Assembly (NCBI GenBank): GCA_027346205.1 | Contig: DAIESR010000221.1 | Span: 1 to 5,172 of the forward strand | Reading direction: 5' to 3' | Length of the DNA stretch: 5,172 nucleotides | Source of the DNA: Beijerinckiaceae bacterium | GTDB taxonomy: Bacteria; Pseudomonadota; Alphaproteobacteria; Rhizobiales; Beijerinckiaceae | Shown: positions 1 through 5,172 of the stretch, one piece after another | Layout of the letters: the number at the start of each line of letters is the position of its first letter | Position numbering within the stretch: position 1 is the first letter of the stretch | Translations under genes and position numbers: made by a program | Notes under the pieces: model-generated | What the model saw: the letters and a program-made list of their open reading frames with translations, nothing else | Database searches by the model: none | Told to the model about the DNA's origin: nothing

Positions 1-51
1 CAATTCGGCTCGACTATGCGGGGTCAGACGGGCATTCTTATGGATGTCCAT
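1..51 (-). CDS. IS481-family transposase, N-terminal 17 residues (partial)
   Basis: The minus strand from the ATG at 51-49 reads MDIHKNARLTPHSRAEL and stays open to the window edge. IS481-family (DDE, integrase-core) transposases commonly begin with M-[ND]-x-H-K-N-A-R-L-T-P followed by the first helix of a helix-turn-helix DNA-binding domain; that pattern is what I recognise. A strong Shine-Dalgarno, GAGGGAG (plus-strand 58-64), lies about 6 nt before the ATG and fixes the start. The DDE catalytic domain is outside the window. The start codon lies in one arm of an 11-bp inverted repeat, described separately. Only the N-terminus is seen, so function is inferred from family resemblance. Confidence 0.83.
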   Translation of the reverse strand, partial: MDIHKNARLTPHSRAEL

Positions 52-115
52 TCGGTTCTCCCTCGAACTCTGAAGCTTCGCAACTCCAGCTTCCTCGGTC
101 AGGGCCGAATGGACA
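45..115 (-). promoter_or_regulatory. Inverted repeat able to sequester the transposase start
   Basis: TGTCCATTCGG at 45-55 and CCGAATGGACA at 105-115 are perfect 11-bp reverse complements. On the minus-strand RNA the inner arm contains the transposase ATG (51-49). A transcript that enters from outside the IS would contain both arms and could fold over the start codon, whereas a transcript starting inside the loop would lack the outer arm. This would mimic the protection against impinging transcription known for IS10 and IS50. The repeat is seen; the regulatory role is inferred. Confidence 0.4.
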
Positions 116-133
116 ACCTCCTGAAAGTTCACA
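111..133 (-). repeat. Terminal inverted-repeat end of the IS
   Basis: The outermost bases on the minus strand, starting with TGTGAAC at 133-127, have the TGT start of IS481-family ends. The inner limit of the repeat is a guess because the opposite end of the element, needed to define it, is not in the window. Confidence 0.6.
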
Positions 134-139
134 TCTAGA
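134..139. other. IS target site TCTAGA (putative target duplication, one side)
   Basis: The six bases directly outside the IS end are TCTAGA, which fits the NCTAGN target and 6-bp duplication known for IS481. The second copy should lie beyond the left end of the element, outside the window, so duplication is inferred and not seen. The same bases are also the expected first bases of the palindromic repeat that follows. Confidence 0.6.
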
Positions 140-234
140 GCGGTGGACGTCCTAATGGAATCAGAGCTGCCGCTTTCGTCTTTTGTTTTGGCATCAGACC
201 CGCAGCCGGTTCCCATCTGCGGGTCTGATGCTCT
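134..234 (+). repeat. Rhizobiales-type dispersed palindromic repeat element
   Basis: The stretch has a two-hairpin layout. Hairpin 1 pairs 137-146 with 167-176 (AGAGCGG against CCGCTTT plus wobble pairs). A T-rich linker (177-189, containing TTTTGTTTTG) follows. Hairpin 2 is a perfect 15-bp stem, GCATCAGACCCGCAG (191-205) against its complement (217-231), with an 11-nt loop CCGGTTCCCAT. The ends are CTAGAGC and GATGCTCT. The start CTAGAGC, a GGAATCAGAGC block, the TTTTGTTTTG spacer, the CCGGTTCCCA loop and the GCTCT end match, from memory, the skeleton of intergenic repeats present in many copies in Rhizobiales genomes. Such elements are non-coding. The reverse-strand reading of this region gives an open frame, but it is repeat-derived. 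Exact boundaries need comparison with other copies. Confidence 0.72.
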
Positions 235-253
235 CGCTGATCCGGCCCAACTT

Positions 254-284
254 CGGCTGGAATGACAACGCCGGCTGGAAAGAC
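254..284 (+). repeat. Short direct repeat, two 13-nt units
   Basis: CGGCTGGAATGAC (254-266) recurs as CGGCTGGAAAGAC (272-284) with one mismatch and an 18-bp period. There is no gene here and no known element that I recognise; it could be a small tandem duplication or a degenerate remnant next to the palindromic repeat. Confidence 0.4.
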
Positions 285-289
285 GCGGT

Positions 290-318
290 GGCCCGACAAG
301 CCGAAAATCACGCGGGCC
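290..318 (-). terminator. Weak stem-loop downstream of the minus-strand pair
   Basis: GGCCCG (290-295) and CGGGCC (313-318) form a 6-bp GC stem with a 17-nt loop, 51 nt past the stop of the 121-aa gene on the minus strand. No U-tract follows in the minus-strand RNA, so it is not a standard intrinsic terminator. The rest of 235-368 holds only the short direct repeat and no gene I can support. Confidence 0.18.
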
Positions 319-368
319 GAGCACTGTAAGCGGAAAGCGGACACCAGATTACGGGCCGTTATTGACCT

Positions 369-734
369 TCAGTCAAGGAAGCGAACGCCGGGCAGGGTCG
401 CGAGAATGGCCCGGTGCAATTGCCAAATCTTGTCCGCGCGGATTTCGTCGTCGAGGCTTCGGCAATCGACTGTGAGATCTGTCAGCAACGCCGCGCTTTG
501 CGGATCATCGCTTTTGAGTTCCTCGAAACATTCGACGGCGAAGGATTTGAACAGGCTCGATTCCGCGAAGCCTGCCTGGTTGTTATAGAAGGACATGCCG
601 CCGCTGACTTGCCGCGCGAAAGCGATGACGATCATGTCGATTTCAGGATCATCGGCCTCGCCGAATAGGGTGAATGGCCCATCGAGCGGACCGAATTTCT
701 TGCCCTCGGTCGGGCACACGGAAATCCTCGCCAT
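369..734 (-). CDS. Unrecognised 121-aa acidic protein, downstream of a ferredoxin gene
   Basis: I do not recognise this protein. It is 121 residues, soluble by appearance, without a signal peptide or membrane segment, and clearly acidic (20 D/E against 11 K/R). It opens MARISVCPTEGKKFGP, has a central D28-D29-P-E-I-D33 stretch leading into a hydrophobic strand (M34-A40), then a G-G-M-S-F-Y-N-N block (45-52) and a more helical C-terminal half. Cysteines are at 7, 69 and 91, with no pair spaced like a metal-binding CxxC. The gene is supported as real by its spacing: the upstream ferredoxin stop is only 11 nt away and an AAGG ribosome site lies 5 nt before the ATG. The pair is presumably co-transcribed, so the protein may act with the ferredoxin or its redox partner. 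That is inference from position alone. Confidence 0.72.
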   Translation of the reverse strand: MARISVCPTEGKKFGPLDGPFTLFGEADDPEIDMIVIAFARQVSGGMSFYNNQAGFAESSLFKSFAVECFEELKSDDPQSAALLTDLTVDCRSLDDEIRADKIWQLHRAILATLPGVRFLD

Positions 735-745
735 GGGCGCCTTGC

Positions 746-1081
746 TTACTCCTCATCGACGAGAATCATGGCCGGCACGGGCGTTCCGTTCAGCACGTGA
801 TCTTGCAAGATTTTCAACAGATCCTCGCTCGAGTGGGCGTAATACCAGGTCTCGTCGGGATGAACCATTGCGAGCGGATCGCCCGAGCATTTCCCGAGAC
901 AGGCCCGCCTTACGCAGGATGCGCGTCCAATCAGCCCATCGTCACAACCGAGCGAGACGATGAGTTCGCGCAATTGCTCAAGCCTTGTTTCGGCGCTGCC
1001 GTCCGGATTGCAGCAAGGGCCGGTGCAGACAAGCAGGCGGCGTGGCGTCGCCGGTCGGTTGAAAATATCGCGAAGAGCCAT
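746..1081 (-). CDS. (2Fe-2S) ferredoxin, thioredoxin-like fold
   Basis: The 111-aa product resembles the thioredoxin-like [2Fe-2S] ferredoxins (Aquifex Fd4, clostridial 2Fe-2S and Shethna-type proteins), cytosolic one-electron carriers. The likely cluster ligands are C19 and C24 (V-C-T-G-P-C-C, a C-x4-C) with C61 and C65 (C-L-G-K-C, a C-x3-C). The following P-L-A-M-V-H-P-D-E-T-W-Y-Y segment (69-81) and the helix ending H-V-L-N-G-T-P-V (95-102) are typical of the family. Additional cysteines at 23, 46 and 56 are less usual. The ATG at 1081 is the first ATG in the frame; an upstream TTG at 1147 would add 22 residues with no family resemblance, so I reject it. No clear Shine-Dalgarno precedes 1081. 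Relatives occur in nitrogen-fixation, hydrogenase and other redox gene sets, but no such gene is seen here, so the electron donor and acceptor are unknown. Confidence 0.87.
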   Translation of the reverse strand: MALRDIFNRPATPRRLLVCTGPCCNPDGSAETRLEQLRELIVSLGCDDGLIGRASCVRRACLGKCSGDPLAMVHPDETWYYAHSSEDLLKILQDHVLNGTPVPAMILVDEE

Positions 1082-1162
1082 GGATTGGATTCTATGGATC
1101 GGATTCTGGAGTAAGCTATCTGCGGTCGCCCAGGCAGAAGAATGCAATTTCCCTATGGGTTA

Positions 1163-1191
1163 AGCATAAGCGCATGCTCTATCGATTTGAA
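1163..1191 (-). promoter_or_regulatory. Candidate sigma-70-type promoter for the ferredoxin pair
   Basis: On the minus strand, TTCAAA (1191-1186) and TATGCT (1168-1163) are separated by exactly 17 nt, each matching 4 of 6 consensus bases. Transcription would start near 1156 and leave a leader of about 75 nt before the ATG at 1081. I looked for a sigma-54 GG-N10-GC promoter, expected if the genes were nif-controlled, and found none. Confidence 0.25.
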
Positions 1192-1302
1192 ACCGAGCCG
1201 ACAAAGCCCATCAGCATGAGAGCGAAGGCTGCGCGCCTGCGATCCGCGTGGTGATCGAAGCAAGAAGCATGGCAGGGTCGATTGGCTGATCTATTGAGCT
1301 AA

Positions 1303-1331
1303 TAAACAACCATATAGCATTGATATATATT
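1303..1331 (+). promoter_or_regulatory. Candidate promoter in the AT-rich core before the dac operon
   Basis: TAAACA (1303-1308) and TATATT (1326-1331) are 17 nt apart and match the -35 and -10 boxes at 4 of 6 and 5 of 6 positions, although the -35 lacks the usual TTG. They lie in the only strongly AT-rich stretch of the window (about 1290-1353). An imperfect dyad, AACAA-ccATATA (1305-1316) against TATAT-aTTGTT (1324-1334), covers the same bases and could be an operator. If used, the leader to the dac start would be about 265 nt. Confidence 0.25.
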
Positions 1332-1602
1332 GTTATTAATGCCGCATATAAATTTGCGTCGACGGCTTGGAGACGTGAGCCATGCGTCGAAGTTTCCGAC
1401 AGCCGCTCTGGAGCAGGCGCGCAAAAAGGTGCAGATTTTTCGAAGAGGATCATGCCTCAAAGGAGCGATTTGGAGCGTGCGTGCAGTACGACTTCATGCG
1501 ATCCTGCTTCAGGATTTTCCGATATGGCGCCGCCCCATCAGCGCGAGGCCCTGCGTGAACAACCTGCTGTCGTCGCAGCTCTTCTTGCAGAATCTCCCCG
1601 GC

Positions 1603-2814
1603 ATGGGTCGCATCCAAAGGCGCCAGGCCAAGCGCTGCGCTGCAATTCTTGTCAGCTTGCTCGCCCTCGTTTGTTTGCCAAGTGGGCGACTCGCGGCGCA
1701 GCCGCTACAGACGAGCGTGCCGAGTGCCATTCTGATCGATGCGGACACGCTCTCCGTACTCTTCCAGAAAAATGCCGACGATCCCGTGAAGCCGGCCTCG
1801 ACGGCGAAAATCATGACGGCGGAACTCGTCTTCGAGGCGCTCGGGGAGGGCAAGCTTAAACTCACCGATGAATTGAAAGTGAGTGAAACAGCTTGGCGCA
1901 ATGGCGGGGCGCTAGCCCGTGGCTCGACCATGTTTGCCGCAGTCAATAGCCATATCAAGGTCGAGGATCTGATCCGTGGCCTCGCCATCGTCTCCGGCAA
2001 TGATGCGGCGATCGTGTTCGCCGAAGCTCTCGCCGGGTCAGAAGGCGCCTTTGCCACTCGTATGACCGAACGGGCGCGGCAACTCGGTCTGCCGCATCTG
2101 ATCTTCACCAACAGCTGGGGCAGGGGTGATCCCGACCAAAAGGTCACGGCGCGCGAAATGGCGCTGCTCGCCGCGCATCTGATCAAAACCTATCCACAAT
2201 ATTATCACTATTTCAGCGAAAAAGACTTCACCTGGAACAAGATCAAACAGCCTAACCGCAATCCGCTGCTCACGATGGATATTGGCGCGGACGGACTGAA
2301 GACCGGCTATATCGACAAGGGCAGCGGCTATGGCATCGTTGCCTCGGCGGTGCAAAATGGCGAACGCCTCATTCTGGCGCTCTATGGCGCGAAGACCGCC
2401 AAGGAGCGCGCGGACGAGGAGGCGCGCATCCTGCAATGGGGTTTTCGTTCCTTCCAGCCGAAAACCCTGTTCGGCAAGGATGATGTTGTCGGCACGGCAC
2501 AGGTCTATGGCGGCGACAAAGGCGCCGTGCCGCTCGTCACCGTCAATCCGGTGAAAGTGCTGGTGCCGCGCGACCTCAATGAAAAACTCACCGGCCGGAT
2601 CGTCTATAATGGGCCTTTGATCGCGCCCGTCGTGGCAGGCAATGAGGTCGCACGGTTGCAGCTCTTTCGCGGCACCAATCAAGTGCTGGACGTTCCGCTG
2701 CGGACGGGAGCAGATATCGGAAAGGGATCGCTCTTGAGCCGTGCCTTGGACGCGTGCGTCGCCTATATTGGCGATCTCTTCCGCACATATGTTCTGAAAG
2801 CGATGATCCATTGA
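1603..2814 (+). CDS. dacC: D-alanyl-D-alanine carboxypeptidase (PBP5/6 type, peptidase S11)
   Basis: This low-molecular-mass penicillin-binding protein removes the terminal D-Ala from peptidoglycan pentapeptides in the periplasm, limiting cross-linking. All three active-site motifs are present in order: S66-T-A-K69 (nucleophile S66), S131-G-N133 and K233-T-G235. The ATG at 1603 gives 403 residues, normal for the family, and a good signal peptide: basic M-G-R-I-Q-R-R-Q-A-K-R, a hydrophobic core (about 13-25) and a likely cut after L-A-A (30-32). The C-terminal beta-rich PBP5 domain spans about 285-375, and residues 378-403 can form the amphipathic helix that anchors such enzymes to the inner membrane. 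No strong ribosome site precedes 1603. The frame is open upstream to 1330, but that extension lacks family features. It is first in a tight operon, its TGA overlapping the tmk ATG by 1 nt. The symbol is a usual alphaproteobacterial one; dacF or dacA would be equally defensible. Confidence 0.93.
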   Translation: MGRIQRRQAKRCAAILVSLLALVCLPSGRLAAQPLQTSVPSAILIDADTLSVLFQKNADDPVKPASTAKIMTAELVFEALGEGKLKLTDELKVSETAWRNGGALARGSTMFAAVNSHIKVEDLIRGLAIVSGNDAAIVFAEALAGSEGAFATRMTERARQLGLPHLIFTNSWGRGDPDQKVTAREMALLAAHLIKTYPQYYHYFSEKDFTWNKIKQPNRNPLLTMDIGADGLKTGYIDKGSGYGIVASAVQNGERLILALYGAKTAKERADEEARILQWGFRSFQPKTLFGKDDVVGTAQVYGGDKGAVPLVTVNPVKVLVPRDLNEKLTGRIVYNGPLIAPVVAGNEVARLQLFRGTNQVLDVPLRTGADIGKGSLLSRALDACVAYIGDLFRTYVLKAMIH

Positions 2815-3527
2815 TGCCGCCAGCATCTTCTTCCGTGCGCAAGGGCGCGTTCATCACGCTCGAAGGCGGTGAAGGCGCCGGCAAGACGACGCAAGCGCGG
2901 CATATCGCCGAACGTCTGCGCGCCCGGGGCATTGAGGCGATCACGACGCGCGAACCGGGCGGCTCGCCGGGTGCCGAGATTTTGCGCGACGTGCTGTTGT
3001 CCGGCAAAATCAAGGATCTCGGCGCCAAGGCCGAGGCCATCATCTTCTCGGCCGCGCGAATCGATCATATCGATCACACGATCGCTCCGGCGCTTGCCGC
3101 CGGCACTTGGGTGGTGTGCGATCGGTTCGCCGATTCGACACGCGTGTATCAGGGTACTTTCGGTGGCATAGAAGCCGAGTTCCTGACACTGCTCGAACGC
3201 GTGACCTTGAATGACCTGCGACCGGATCTGACCTTGATCCTCGACCTGCCGCCGGAGGTTGGTCTCGCACGGGCCGCCGCGCGGCGCGGACCTGACGTCG
3301 CTTCGGATCGCTTCGAAAGTGAGGGCATCTTGTTCCACGAAGCCTTGCGGCAAGCCTATCTCGACATCGCTGCCGCAGAACCTCAGCGCTGCGTCGTGGT
3401 CGACGCTGCGCAGGAGGAAGATGAGGTCGCGCAAGCCATTTGGGACGTGATCGCCTCGCGACTGCCGGCGGCGGCCGGGCCCGCGTCAGCCGAACAGGCC
3501 GGCGAGGCGGGGGAACCGGAGGCATAA
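2814..3527 (+). CDS. tmk: Thymidylate kinase (dTMP kinase)
   Basis: This cytosolic enzyme phosphorylates dTMP to dTDP with ATP, an essential step toward dTTP. The 237-aa product shows the P-loop G18-G-E-G-A-G-K-T25, the T-R-E-P-G-G-S-P block (45-52) that helps bind substrate, the D103-R-F-A-D-S-T109 motif, a D-L-T-L-I-L-D-L-P strand (138-146) and an arginine-rich lid (about 153-167, with R157, R158 and R166), as in the bacterial type with catalytic arginine in the lid. The ATG at 2814 shares its A with the dac stop (TGATG), which implies translational coupling and decides the start; the upstream in-frame ATG at 2754 would add residues with no family match. The last 19 or so residues are a low-complexity A/G/E-rich tail beyond the usual end of the fold. 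Confidence 0.96.
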   Translation: MPPASSSVRKGAFITLEGGEGAGKTTQARHIAERLRARGIEAITTREPGGSPGAEILRDVLLSGKIKDLGAKAEAIIFSAARIDHIDHTIAPALAAGTWVVCDRFADSTRVYQGTFGGIEAEFLTLLERVTLNDLRPDLTLILDLPPEVGLARAAARRGPDVASDRFESEGILFHEALRQAYLDIAAAEPQRCVVVDAAQEEDEVAQAIWDVIASRLPAAAGPASAEQAGEAGEPEA

Positions 3528-3549
3528 TTCCGCATGAAGAGATCGGACC

Positions 3550-4629
3550 ATGGCGCGCGGAACCAATGAGACACCCCCGGAGGCAGATCGATTCGAGGAT
3601 GCGCCGCATCCGCGCGAAACGAGCGCGTTCATCGTCCATGCGGAGGCAGAGAGGACGTTGCTCGACGCCTATCGCGCCGGCCGTCTGCCGCAGGCGATCA
3701 TCATCGGCGGTCCCTCCGGCATCGGTAAGGCGACGCTCGCCTGGCGGTTGACGCGCTTTCTCCTGGCACATCCTGATCCGTCAGCCACCACTGTCCAATC
3801 GGCTGAAACGCTCTTCGTCCCGCAGGATCATCCGGCGGCCCGCAAGCTCGCGGCATTGGCGCATGGCGATGTGTTTCTTCTGCGGCGGGAATGGAATGAA
3901 AAGACGAAGCGATCGTTTACGGAAATCCGCGCCGATGACGTGCGCCACGCGATTCATATGTTTCAGCAGGCGGCTGGGGCGGGCGGCTATCGTATCTGCA
4001 TTGTCGACAGCGCCGAGGATCTGAACCGCGCGGGCGCCAATGCATTGCTGAAGCTCGTGGAGGAGCCGCCGCCGCGCTCGCTCTTTCTCATCATCGCGCA
4101 TCGGCCAGGACAGGTTCTGCCGACTTTGCGCTCGCGCTGCCGCAGGCTGCTTTTGAAGCCTCTGACCGGTGCTGAAATTACCGCCGTTGTGGCAACGCTC
4201 GGCACGCCTTGGAGCGACGCCGATGGTGGGGCGCTTGCCGCCGCGGCTGAACGAGCCAGCGGCTCTGTTCCGGCGGCGTTGCGGCTGCTCGGCGGGCGCA
4301 GCCTGGAACTCGACACAAAGATCCGCCGGCTTCTTGCCGAACTACCGGGTGTCGATTGGCGTGAAGTACATGGCCTCGCCGATCAGGTCGCCGGACGCGA
4401 CAATACCGCCGACTACGACATGATGATGACCACCATCGTCGATTGGATCGATACCGCGCTGCATCGCGAGGCCGGGCATGGGCCGGCCCGCCTTGCGCCC
4501 TTGGCCGAGGTATGGGAAAAGGCCGCTGAAGCAGCGCGGGAAACCGAGGCTCTGAACCTCGACAAGCGTCCGCTCATCCTTTCGATTTTCGCCGATCTCG
4601 CCACGGCCGCGAAGGCGTTCGCAGCCTGA
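3550..4629 (+). CDS. holB: DNA polymerase III subunit delta' (clamp loader)
   Basis: Delta' is the stator subunit of the clamp loader that places the beta sliding clamp on primed DNA. The 359-aa product has an AAA+ layout: a Walker A-like G54-P-S-G-I-G-K60-A-T, a Walker B position with the altered sequence I-C-I-V-D153-S-A-E-D, the segment N164[10 protein letters not shown], and the sensor motif S195-R-C197. The altered Walker B fits a subunit that does not hydrolyse ATP. Between Walker A and Walker B there is no four-cysteine zinc module such as E. coli delta' has; the only cysteine there is C150. This agrees with what I recall of alphaproteobacterial delta'. A GAAGAGA ribosome site (3536-3542) lies 7 nt before the ATG. 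The gene follows tmk by 22 bp, a pairing common in bacteria. Confidence 0.94.
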   Translation: MARGTNETPPEADRFEDAPHPRETSAFIVHAEAERTLLDAYRAGRLPQAIIIGGPSGIGKATLAWRLTRFLLAHPDPSATTVQSAETLFVPQDHPAARKLAALAHGDVFLLRREWNEKTKRSFTEIRADDVRHAIHMFQQAAGAGGYRICIVDSAEDLNRAGANALLKLVEEPPPRSLFLIIAHRPGQVLPTLRSRCRRLLLKPLTGAEITAVVATLGTPWSDADGGALAAAAERASGSVPAALRLLGGRSLELDTKIRRLLAELPGVDWREVHGLADQVAGRDNTADYDMMMTTIVDWIDTALHREAGHGPARLAPLAEVWEKAAEAARETEALNLDKRPLILSIFADLATAAKAFAA

Positions 4630-4654
4630 ACGGCACGGCGCGGCCGCAGAGTTT

Positions 4655-5172
4655 ATGTCAACCATGGCCGCGAGCCCGACCTTCTACATCACCACCGCCA
4701 TTCCTTACGCCAATGGCGCCCCCCATATCGGCCATGCCTATGAGCGGATTGCGACCGATGCAATCGCGCGTTTCAAGCGGCTCGATGGCTATGACACGCT
4801 CTTCGTCACTGGCATGGACGAGCATGGCCAGAAGATGCAGCAGACCGCCGCGCGGGAAGGGATCACGCCGCAGCAATTGGCCGATCGCACTGCGGCGCAA
4901 TTCGCCGCGATGGGCCTCGCGCTCGAGGCGCCGGCTGACGACATCGTCCGCACGACGCAGCCCCGCCATCATGAAGCGGCGCAGGAGATCTGGCGGCGCA
5001 TGTCGGCGGCCGGCGATATTTATCTCTCCAAATATCCGGGTTGGTATTCGGTCCGCGATGAGGCTTTTTTCGACGAGTCCGAGCTGACCCAGAGTTCCGA
5101 CGGCAAGCGCTTCGCGCCGACCGGCGCGCCGGTCGAATGGGTGGAGGAGGAGAGCTATTATTTCAAGCTCTC
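4655..5172 (+). CDS. metG: Methionyl-tRNA synthetase, N-terminal part (runs off the window)
   Basis: MetRS charges tRNA-Met, including the initiator, with methionine. The visible 172 codons encode the start of the class Ia Rossmann domain: [12 protein letters not shown] (10-21), the H24-I-G-H27 ATP-binding signature, the [10 protein letters not shown] block, and [11 protein letters not shown] with the later [16 protein letters not shown]. No cysteine occurs in the visible part, which includes the beginning of the connective peptide, so this is probably the zinc-free form. The KMSKS motif and anticodon-binding domain are beyond the right edge. I chose the ATG at 4655; an in-frame ATG 9 nt later (4664) is equally possible because neither has a strong ribosome site. 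It follows holB by 25 bp and likely shares its transcript. Confidence 0.95.
   Translation, partial: MSTMAASPTFYITTAIPYANGAPHIGHAYERIATDAIARFKRLDGYDTLFVTGMDEHGQKMQQTAAREGITPQQLADRTAAQFAAMGLALEAPADDIVRTTQPRHHEAAQEIWRRMSAAGDIYLSKYPGWYSVRDEAFFDESELTQSSDGKRFAPTGAPVEWVEEESYYFKL

Larger units (their letters stand above)
1..133 (-). mobile_element. IS481-family insertion sequence, one end only
   Basis: Read on the minus strand, the element begins at 133 with TGTGAACTTTCAGGAGGTTG and reaches a transposase start codon 82 bp further in. From memory, the Bordetella IS481 end starts TGTGAA, then a TTCA and an AGGTTGT at the same spacing, and its transposase starts with a similar N-terminus. The transposase start, the terminal sequence and the adjoining CTAG target all agree, which makes the family call firm although only 133 bp are visible. 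The remaining transposase and the other end lie to the left of the window, so whether the copy is intact or active cannot be judged. The element lies beyond the 3' end of the ferredoxin pair and its transposase has the same orientation, so read-through from that pair would enter it. Confidence 0.85.
1082..1602. other. Divergent intergenic region without a supported gene
   Basis: This 521-bp gap separates the minus-strand ferredoxin pair from the plus-strand housekeeping operon. It holds the two weak promoter candidates and the AT-rich core. From 1354 to 1602 the dac frame stays open upstream of the chosen start, but the implied 91 residues are rich in scattered R, Q and L and resemble no carboxypeptidase. 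A minus-strand 80-codon frame (1453-1211) has one hydrophobic stretch but a poorly spaced ribosome site. Neither is convincing. A leader RNA or an unseen promoter closer to 1603 remains possible. Confidence 0.5.

Noticed and set aside
1..138. Plus-strand frame open from the edge to a TAG at 136
   Set aside because: It lies antisense to the IS end and transposase start and stops in the CTAG target; it has no protein-like features.
135..344. Minus-strand 69-codon frame ending K-Q-K-T-K-A-A-A-L-I-P-L-G-R-P-P-L
   Set aside because: It is largely the reverse reading of the palindromic repeat, which produces such frames wherever it occurs; there is no ribosome site or family match.
1143..1158. Sigma-54 promoter before the ferredoxin gene (TTGC on the minus strand)
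   Set aside because: The required GG 10 nt upstream of GC is absent, so there is no support for nif-type control.
1336..1350. CtrA-like box TTAA-N7-TATA
   Set aside because: The second half-site matches only 2 of 4 bases of the TTAA-N7-TTAA consensus.
1211..1453. Minus-strand 80-codon frame with one hydrophobic stretch
   Set aside because: The only GAGG is about 2 nt from the ATG, the composition is not protein-like and the AT-rich core alone explains the hydrophobic run.
1330..1602. Upstream extension of the carboxypeptidase frame (91 residues)
   Set aside because: It would bury the signal peptide that starts at 1603 and resembles no family N-terminus.
1509..2186. Long minus-strand frame antisense to the carboxypeptidase gene
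   Set aside because: It is a shadow of the GC-biased codons of a well-supported gene on the other strand.
3534..3569. Eleven-codon frame overlapping the holB start
   Set aside because: It is too short to support as a gene; the ATG falls in the ribosome-site region of holB and is probably chance.

Overview
The window looks like chromosome of an alphaproteobacterium of the order Rhizobiales (Hyphomicrobiales). Three things point there: a gene string for a D-Ala-D-Ala carboxypeptidase, thymidylate kinase, DNA polymerase III delta' and methionyl-tRNA synthetase; a delta' and a MetRS in the cysteine-poor forms I associate with this class; and an intergenic element built like the dispersed palindromic repeats of Rhizobiales. 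The moderately high GC content and the nearby ferredoxin would suit a Beijerinckiaceae- or Methylocystaceae-like genome, but that finer placement is a guess.

Left edge (1-234): the end of an IS481-family insertion sequence. The minus strand encodes the first 17 residues of its transposase, running off the window. The IS ends at 133 and abuts TCTAGA, the NCTAGN target type known for IS481. The target is also the first bases of a roughly 100-bp two-hairpin palindromic repeat (134-234), so one mobile or dispersed element sits in the edge of another. A short stretch (235-368) with a small direct repeat and a weak stem-loop follows.

Minus-strand pair (369-1081): a 111-aa thioredoxin-fold [2Fe-2S] ferredoxin and, 11 bp downstream with a good ribosome site, a 121-aa acidic protein I do not recognise. 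They probably form one transcript that runs toward the insertion sequence. No nitrogenase, hydrogenase or cobalamin gene is visible, so their pathway cannot be fixed from here.

Divergent intergenic region (1082-1602): 521 bp without a convincing gene. It holds a weak promoter candidate on each strand, an AT-rich core (about 1290-1353) and an apparently long leader before the carboxypeptidase gene.

Plus-strand housekeeping operon (1603-5172): dac (1603-2814), tmk (2814-3527, 1-nt stop/start overlap), holB (3550-4629, 22-bp gap) and metG (4655 to beyond the right edge, 25-bp gap). The order and tight spacing suggest co-transcription. The products trim peptidoglycan, make dTDP for DNA synthesis, load the replicative clamp and charge methionine tRNA, so the operon joins wall growth, replication and translation initiation. 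All visible catalytic motifs are intact. I see no clear new defence or biosynthetic system; the least explained item is the ferredoxin and 121-aa pair.
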